Assembly: GCA_964483405.1 (NCBI GenBank)
Contig: CAZABC010000022.1
Coordinates: 1 to 42,497 of the forward strand
Direction of reading: 5' to 3'
DNA: 42,497 nucleotides
From: CAZABC01 sp964483405
Lineage (GTDB): Bacteria; Chloroflexota; Limnocylindria; Limnocylindrales; CSP1-4
How positions within the stretch are numbered: the first letter of the stretch is position 1; every line of letters starts with the position of its first letter. Of the stretch, positions 38,338 to 42,497 are shown one piece after another. Position numbers and translations under genes: made by a program. The notes beneath the pieces are model-generated. The model was not told the DNA's origin. It did no database searches and saw only the letters and a program-made list of their open reading frames with translations.

Positions 38338-39746
38338 GGCCGCTCGGCGAGGGCTTCGCCCGCTCCGGCCGGCACGAGGCTCGCCACCCCGGGCTCGTCG
38401 TCCACGCCCGCGGCGTGGCGTGGGCGGGCCGGCCGGAGACGGGCCATCGACCGGCCGCCGACGAGGAGGGCGAGGCTCAGGGCGACGGTCATGACGACGC
38501 TGAAGACGAGGAACGGCAGGCGCAGGTCGATACCGGCCATCGCGCCGGCGGTCATCGCCGCGATGATCGTGCCGATGGTGCCGGCCGCGCCGAGGATGCC
38601 CTGGGCGGTCGACGAGCGGCCGGGCGGGCTCCCGGCGGCCACGACCGAGAAGAGCGCCGGGCTGAGAAAGGCGAAGCCGGCGCCCTCGGCGAGGACGATC
38701 GGGACGAACCAGATCGGGCTCGGCGCGACGATGTAGAGGACGCCGCAGACGGCGGCGACGACCGAGCCGCCGATGATCGGCAGGAAGACCCCGCTCCGGT
38801 CGATCACCCGGCCGGCGAACGGCGACAGGAGGAGGATCGGCAGGCCGAACATCGCGAAGGTCAGGCCGATGAGGTCGAGGCCGGCCCCCTGGTCCTCGAG
38901 ATAGAGGCTCCAGACGACCTCGTAGGTGCCGCTCGCGTAGAAGCTGCCGACCTGCAGGATGACCGCCGCGACGAGCAGCCGGTTCCAGAGCCGGGTCGGG
39001 CGGGCCGGGCCGTCGTCGTCGATCGCCGGCGTCCCCGGCACGACGGTTCGCTCGTCGGTCTCGCCGTCGAGCGACCGACCCGACAGGATCGCCTCGTCCG
39101 TCGGCAGGCCGGCGACACCGACCGCGGGCGGGGTGACCCGGCCCGGCACGGCCGTCTCGCGGACGAAGAGCCAGACCATCGCGGCCGAGACCCAGGTCGC
39201 GCCCGCGCACAGGATGAACAGCGCCTCGACCCCGCCGAGCGCCCCGGCGACGAGCGCCCCGACCGCCGGGCCGATGAGGAGCCCGCCCATCTGGGCGGCG
39301 CCGTACAGGCCGAACGCCTCGCCGCGTCGCTCTCGCGGCGTCGCGTCGACGACGAAGCCACGGGCCGCGGGGTCGTAGATCGCCGACGCGAGCCCGGCGA
39401 GCGCGCGGAGGACGAGGAACGCGAGCGGCGTCGCGAACCAGACCGGCAGGAGGACGAACAGGCCCGTCGCCACGAGGCCGACGACCATGAGCGGGACGCG
39501 GGCCGTCCGGTCGGCGAGCCAGCCGAAGAACGGCTCGGCGATGAGCCGCGCCGCCGGCCAGGCGGCGATGACGAGGCCCATCGTCGCCAGGTCGACGCCG
39601 TGGTCGCGGAAGTACAGCGGCAGGACGGGCAGCAGCGACCCGAAGCCGAGCCAGACGACGAGCTCGGCGACGAGCAGCGGCAGGATCCCCTGCCAGCGAT
39701 CGAGCCAGCGGCGCAGGCGCACCCGGGCGGAGGGCGACTGGGTCAT
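38334..39746 (-). CDS. Major facilitator superfamily transporter
   Basis: 470 aa, twelve helices, with motif A-like FGWLADRTARVPLMVVG after helix 2, GLYGAAQMGGLLIGPAVGAL in helix 5 (drug-efflux motif C style) and a long polar loop between the two halves (about residues 215-275). Fits the DHA1-type multidrug efflux group. ATG at 39746 lacks a strong ribosome site; an in-frame ATG about 24 bases upstream is possible. The downstream hydrolase gene overlaps by four bases. Confidence 0.88.
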   Translation of the reverse strand: MTQSPSARVRLRRWLDRWQGILPLLVAELVVWLGFGSLLPVLPLYFRDHGVDLATMGLVIAAWPAARLIAEPFFGWLADRTARVPLMVVGLVATGLFVLLPVWFATPLAFLVLRALAGLASAIYDPAARGFVVDATPRERRGEAFGLYGAAQMGGLLIGPAVGALVAGALGGVEALFILCAGATWVSAAMVWLFVRETAVPGRVTPPAVGVAGLPTDEAILSGRSLDGETDERTVVPGTPAIDDDGPARPTRLWNRLLVAAVILQVGSFYASGTYEVVWSLYLEDQGAGLDLIGLTFAMFGLPILLLSPFAGRVIDRSGVFLPIIGGSVVAAVCGVLYIVAPSPIWFVPIVLAEGAGFAFLSPALFSVVAAGSPPGRSSTAQGILGAAGTIGTIIAAMTAGAMAGIDLRLPFLVFSVVMTVALSLALLVGGRSMARLRPARPRHAAGVDDEPGVASLVPAGAGEALAERP

Positions 39747-39880
39747 GGTGGGTCCACGATGCGGCATCGCAGGGTGCGGACGCGAGGGCGAGGCCGGCAG
39801 GCGGCATCGTACCTCGTCCTGTCCCACGGTGCGCACCAGCCATCCATCAGGCGCAACATCGGCGGGGCTGCGCCGGCCCG

Positions 39881-39886
39881 TATCAT
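39881..39886 (+). promoter_or_regulatory. -10 box of the 39894 operon
   Basis: TATCAT seven bases before an ATG without Shine-Dalgarno; suggests a leaderless start of a three-gene stretch. Confidence 0.5.
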
Positions 39887-39893
39887 CGCGGGC

Positions 39894-40367
39894 ATGCCGG
39901 TCCCTCCGATCGCGATCCTCGCCGCCGTCATCGGGCTGCTCGCGCTCATCCCGACCCGGCGCCTCTACCTCGCCGGCTGGCGGGGCTGGGCCATCGTCGG
40001 CTACTGGCTGCTGCTCCTCGCGCTCGGGCTGCTCATCGCCGAGCTGCGCGGGCCGGCGCGCTTCCTCGTCCCGATCCTCGTCGTGGCCGTGCTCGCACCA
40101 TTCGTCACCGCGCGCGCCGGGATCGACCGGCTGCTCGGCCGGGTCCGCGCCGCCGGAGCGAGGGACGTGACGCCCCGACCCGCGCCGCCGGCGCAGCTGC
40201 CCCGGAACGTGACCCCGCCGGCATCCGCGCCACGGAACGTCACGCCACCGGATGCCGGCGAGGCGACCGCCCGCCGGGATCCGCCGTCGGCGGGTGCCGG
40301 CCGCGATGCGCCGGGCGCCGGCCGCGATGCGCCGGGCGCCGGCCCGAGCACGCCGGGGGACGGGTGA
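39894..40367 (+). CDS. Two/three-helix membrane protein with repetitive tail
   Basis: 157 aa. Three hydrophobic segments (about residues 3-20, 30-49, 55-73) are followed by a basic stretch and a disordered Pro/Ala/Gly tail with short repeats (PRNVTPP twice, GRDAPGA twice). No family recognised. Overlaps the S51 peptidase gene by GTGA (40364-40367), so the two are co-translated. Confidence 0.68.
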   Translation: MPVPPIAILAAVIGLLALIPTRRLYLAGWRGWAIVGYWLLLLALGLLIAELRGPARFLVPILVVAVLAPFVTARAGIDRLLGRVRAAGARDVTPRPAPPAQLPRNVTPPASAPRNVTPPDAGEATARRDPPSAGAGRDAPGAGRDAPGAGPSTPGDG

Positions 40368-41104
40368 GCCCGGAACCGGTCGCCCTCCACGGGGGCGGTG
40401 AGTTCGGGCCGGGGGACGGACCGTTCCTCGCGGCGGTCCTCGAGGCAGCGCGGTCGTCGGCGCCGGACCCGGCGACCATCCGCGTCGCGATCCTCCCGAC
40501 GGCGGCCGCGCGGTCGCGCCCCGACCTCGCCGTCGCGAACGGCCGCCGGGCGTTCGCCGCCGCCGCCGCGACGATCGGCGCCTCCGTCCAGGCGGACGGC
40601 GTCGACGTCCTCGAGCGGGCGGACGCCGACGACCCGGCCCGGGCGAGCTCGCTCGCGGGCGCCGACCTCGTCTACCTCGTCGGCGGGGATCCCGGGCACC
40701 TCCTCGAGGTCCTCGATGACACGGCGGCCTGGCGGTCGGTGCTGGTCGCCGCCGGGCGCGGAGCCGTCGTGGCCGGGGCGAGCGCCGGGGCGATGGTCCT
40801 CGGCGGCTGGACCTGGACGCCGCTTGGCGCGCGCCGGGCGCTCGGGCTCGTCCCGGGCGTCGCGGTGCTTCCCCATCACGACGACCGCCGGCTCGTCGCC
40901 TGGCGAGCCGCCGTCGCGCGGGCCGGGGGCGCCGCCGCGGCCGGGATCGGCTGGGTCGGGCTCGACGAGGCGACCGGGATCGTCTCCGAGCCGGGATCGG
41001 GCGACTGGACCGTCCGCGGCCCGGGTCTCGCGCGCTGGTACGCGCCCGGCGCGACCGAGCCGACGGCGACCGCCCGCGACGGCGGCCGTCTCGCGATCGG
41101 ATGA
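40364..41104 (+). CDS. Peptidase S51 family protein (cyanophycinase/dipeptidase E-like)
   Basis: 246 aa, class I glutaminase-like fold. ALHGGGEF start, VAILPTAAA, YLVGGDPGHLLEVL, nucleophile GASAGAMVLGGW (Ser) and VLPHHDDRR fit S51 serine peptidases that cut Asp-X dipeptides or cyanophycin. Start GTG overlaps the upstream membrane protein. No cyanophycin synthetase gene is in the window, so peptide or cyanophycin substrate stays open. Confidence 0.83.
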   Translation: MSPEPVALHGGGEFGPGDGPFLAAVLEAARSSAPDPATIRVAILPTAAARSRPDLAVANGRRAFAAAAATIGASVQADGVDVLERADADDPARASSLAGADLVYLVGGDPGHLLEVLDDTAAWRSVLVAAGRGAVVAGASAGAMVLGGWTWTPLGARRALGLVPGVAVLPHHDDRRLVAWRAAVARAGGAAAAGIGWVGLDEATGIVSEPGSGDWTVRGPGLARWYAPGATEPTATARDGGRLAIG

Positions 41105-41129
41105 CGCCGCCGGCGGCCCCGGCGACCGC

Positions 41130-41135
41130 TATCGT
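41130..41135 (+). promoter_or_regulatory. -10 box of aminotransferase gene
   Basis: TATCGT ends six bases before the ATG at 41142; a candidate leaderless start. Confidence 0.45.
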
Positions 41136-41141
41136 GGGCCG

Positions 41142-42365
41142 ATGATCCCGCGTGATCGACCGGGCTGGGCGCTCGACCCGGGGGTCGTGTTCCTCAACCA
41201 CGGCTCGTTCGGCGCCTGCCCGGTCGCCGTCCTCGAGACCCAACGCGCCTGGCGCGACCGGATGGAGGCCGAGCCGGTCGCCTTCCTCGCTCGCGAGCTC
41301 GAGGGCCACCTCGACGCCGCCCGGGTGGTCCTGGCGGCGTTCATCGAGGCCGACCCGGCCGGCCTCGCCTTCGTCCCGAACGCGACGAGCGGCGTCAACG
41401 CCGTCCTCGGCTCGCTCCGATTCGCCCCCGGCGACGAGCTCCTGACGACCGACCACGAATACAACGCGACGGTCAACGCGATGCGGCGAGCGGCCGAGCG
41501 ATACGGGGCGACGGTGGTCGTCGCGCCGGTGCCGTTCCCGATCGCCGGGCCGGAGGAGGCGGTGGCGGCGGTGCTGGCCGAGGTCACGCCCCGGACCCGG
41601 CTCGCCGTCATCAGCCACGTCACCAGCCCGACGGCCCTCGTCCTGCCGATCGAACGGCTCGTCGCGGAGCTCTCGGCGCGCGGGGTCGAGACGCTCGTCG
41701 ACGGCGCCCACGCGCCCGGGATGGTCCCGCTCGCGCTCGATGCGCTCGGTGCCGCCTGGTACACCGGCAACGCCCACAAGTGGCTCTGCGCGCCGAAGGG
41801 CGCGGCGTTCCTGTGGACCCGGGCCGACCGCCGAGCTGAGACCCGGCCGCTCGTGACGTCGCACGGCGCGAACGACCCGCGGACCGATCGCTCGCGCTAC
41901 CACCTCGAGTTCGACTGGACCGGCACCGCCGACCCGACCGCGTGGCTGGCGATCCCCGCGGCCATCGAGACGGTCGGGGCGATGGACCCGGCCGGCTGGC
42001 CCGGGGTCATGGCCGCCAACCGGGCCCTCGCGATCGCGGCCCGCGACGTCCTGGCGACGGCGCTCGGGGTCGAGCCGCCGGCGCCCGATCCGATGCTCGG
42101 CGCGATGGCGGCGCTGCCGGTCCCGTGGCTCGCCGGTCGCCCCGACGCGGACGGGGACGCGCTCGGGGCGGCGCTCCTCGCGGCGGGCTTCGAGGTGCCG
42201 GTCACCGCCTTCCCGGTCCCGGCAGCGCGCCCCGGCGACGCCACCGGTCGGGCCGTCCCGACGGCGCACCTCGTCCGTGCCTCCGCCCAGCGCTACGACG
42301 TCCTCGGCGAGTACGAGGCGCTCGCCACGGCCATCCGGCGGTGCGACCCACGCCATCGGGCATAG
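41142..42365 (+). CDS. Class V aminotransferase, isopenicillin N epimerase-like
   Basis: 407 aa, PLP-dependent. FLNHGSFGACP at the N-terminus is the typical start of the epimerase-like subgroup; NATSGVNAVLGSL, TTDHEYNATVNAM, LVDGAHAPGMVPL and the PLP-lysine region YTGNAHKWLCAPKGAAFLW (Lys213) follow. Members act as aminotransferases, epimerases or cysteine desulfurase-like enzymes, so the reaction is not certain. Complete gene; the partial tRNA begins 92 bases after its stop. Confidence 0.88.
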   Translation: MIPRDRPGWALDPGVVFLNHGSFGACPVAVLETQRAWRDRMEAEPVAFLARELEGHLDAARVVLAAFIEADPAGLAFVPNATSGVNAVLGSLRFAPGDELLTTDHEYNATVNAMRRAAERYGATVVVAPVPFPIAGPEEAVAAVLAEVTPRTRLAVISHVTSPTALVLPIERLVAELSARGVETLVDGAHAPGMVPLALDALGAAWYTGNAHKWLCAPKGAAFLWTRADRRAETRPLVTSHGANDPRTDRSRYHLEFDWTGTADPTAWLAIPAAIETVGAMDPAGWPGVMAANRALAIAARDVLATALGVEPPAPDPMLGAMAALPVPWLAGRPDADGDALGAALLAAGFEVPVTAFPVPAARPGDATGRAVPTAHLVRASAQRYDVLGEYEALATAIRRCDPRHRA

Positions 42366-42456
42366 GGCCGCACCTGGGAGCCCGCGCCCGCCCGAGCACC
42401 GGCCCCGGATCGGCCGCCCTCGGCCGGTCCGGCCGGGCCGCCGCGCGGGACCGTGA

Positions 42457-42497
42457 TGGTGAGCCCGGTGGGGGTCGAACCCACGACACGAGGATTA
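42457..42497 (-). tRNA. 3' part of a tRNA, probably Lys
   Basis: The window ends inside the anticodon. Visible are TAA (positions 36-38), a TCCTC stem half, variable GTGTC, T-arm GTGGG TTCGACC CCCAC, acceptor half CGGGCTC, discriminator A and encoded CCA. U36 means the tRNA reads codons starting with A; the implied acceptor start GAGCCCG and AA after the anticodon fit tRNA-Lys best, with Asn as the alternative. Confidence 0.85.

Noticed and set aside
38334..42356. A 1340-codon open frame on the minus strand covering the MFS gene and everything up to the aminotransferase
   Set aside because: Only its MFS part (to 39746) has family motifs; the rest is Arg/Gly/Asp-rich antisense to well-supported plus-strand genes, a usual effect of high GC.

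Overview
The window is about 42.5 kb of very GC-rich (clearly above 70%) bacterial chromosome with three 100-N scaffold gaps, so it looks like a draft or metagenome-assembled scaffold. Gene content suggests an aerobic Chloroflexota-like bacterium, probably of the Limnocylindria/Ellin6529 type: a MurT/GatD cell-wall pair, an A2-type caa3-like oxidase with cupredoxin fusions, a YwiC-like protein, a DUF5317 protein, and many start codons placed 6-7 nt after a TAnnnT box. The taxonomic placement is inference; no rRNA gene is present.

Layout. 1-613: start of a 2-oxoacid:ferredoxin oxidoreductase alpha subunit behind a CBS-pair protein (minus). 772-2213: ECF sigma factor with a membrane-anchored putative anti-sigma partner. 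2270-3361: EamA-type exporter. 3562-6863: three-gene ABC-2 exporter (minus). 6997-7821: HpcH/HpaI aldolase. 7989-8932: lipoprotein interrupted by a gap in a tandem repeat and related to the putative anti-sigma exodomain. 9021-12570: GNAT acetyltransferase, then YwiC-like, GatD-like and MurT. 12677-13479: DUF5317 protein and a 32-aa membrane peptide. 13552-19376: compact five-gene operon proC, double-DinB, S9 peptidase, membrane protein, proline dehydrogenase. 19466-22511: methyltransferase, cobalamin-type binding protein, 7Fe ferredoxin, cupredoxin lipoprotein. 22686-26729: spermidine/putrescine-type ABC importer. 26736-27600: a second small peptide, a YHS protein and a DksA/TraR protein. 27614-28612: threonine dehydratase-like enzyme. 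28542-36935: respiratory block with CtaG facing an oxidase operon (CoxB-cupredoxin, CoxA, CoxC, a small membrane subunit, a double subunit-IV-like/cupredoxin protein, a TlpA-type thioredoxin, an ABC ATPase and permease). 36952-39746: small unknown protein, initiator tRNA, lipase-like hydrolase, MFS transporter. 39894-42365: membrane protein, S51 peptidase, class V aminotransferase. 42457-end: 3' part of a tRNA, probably Lys.

The most unusual items are: two short, otherwise dissimilar membrane peptides that share the C-terminal signature LALEAGKRW, one of them a 42-codon gene on the minus strand at 26736-26864; a GatD-like amidotransferase whose catalytic Cys is replaced by Gly; an S9 peptidase with four AT-hook-like GRP motifs; cytochrome oxidase components carrying extra blue-copper domains; and a repeated promoter grammar pointing to leaderless mRNAs. 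All three gaps lie in or beside short direct repeats, and in the lipoprotein the reading frame shows that the gap size is wrong.
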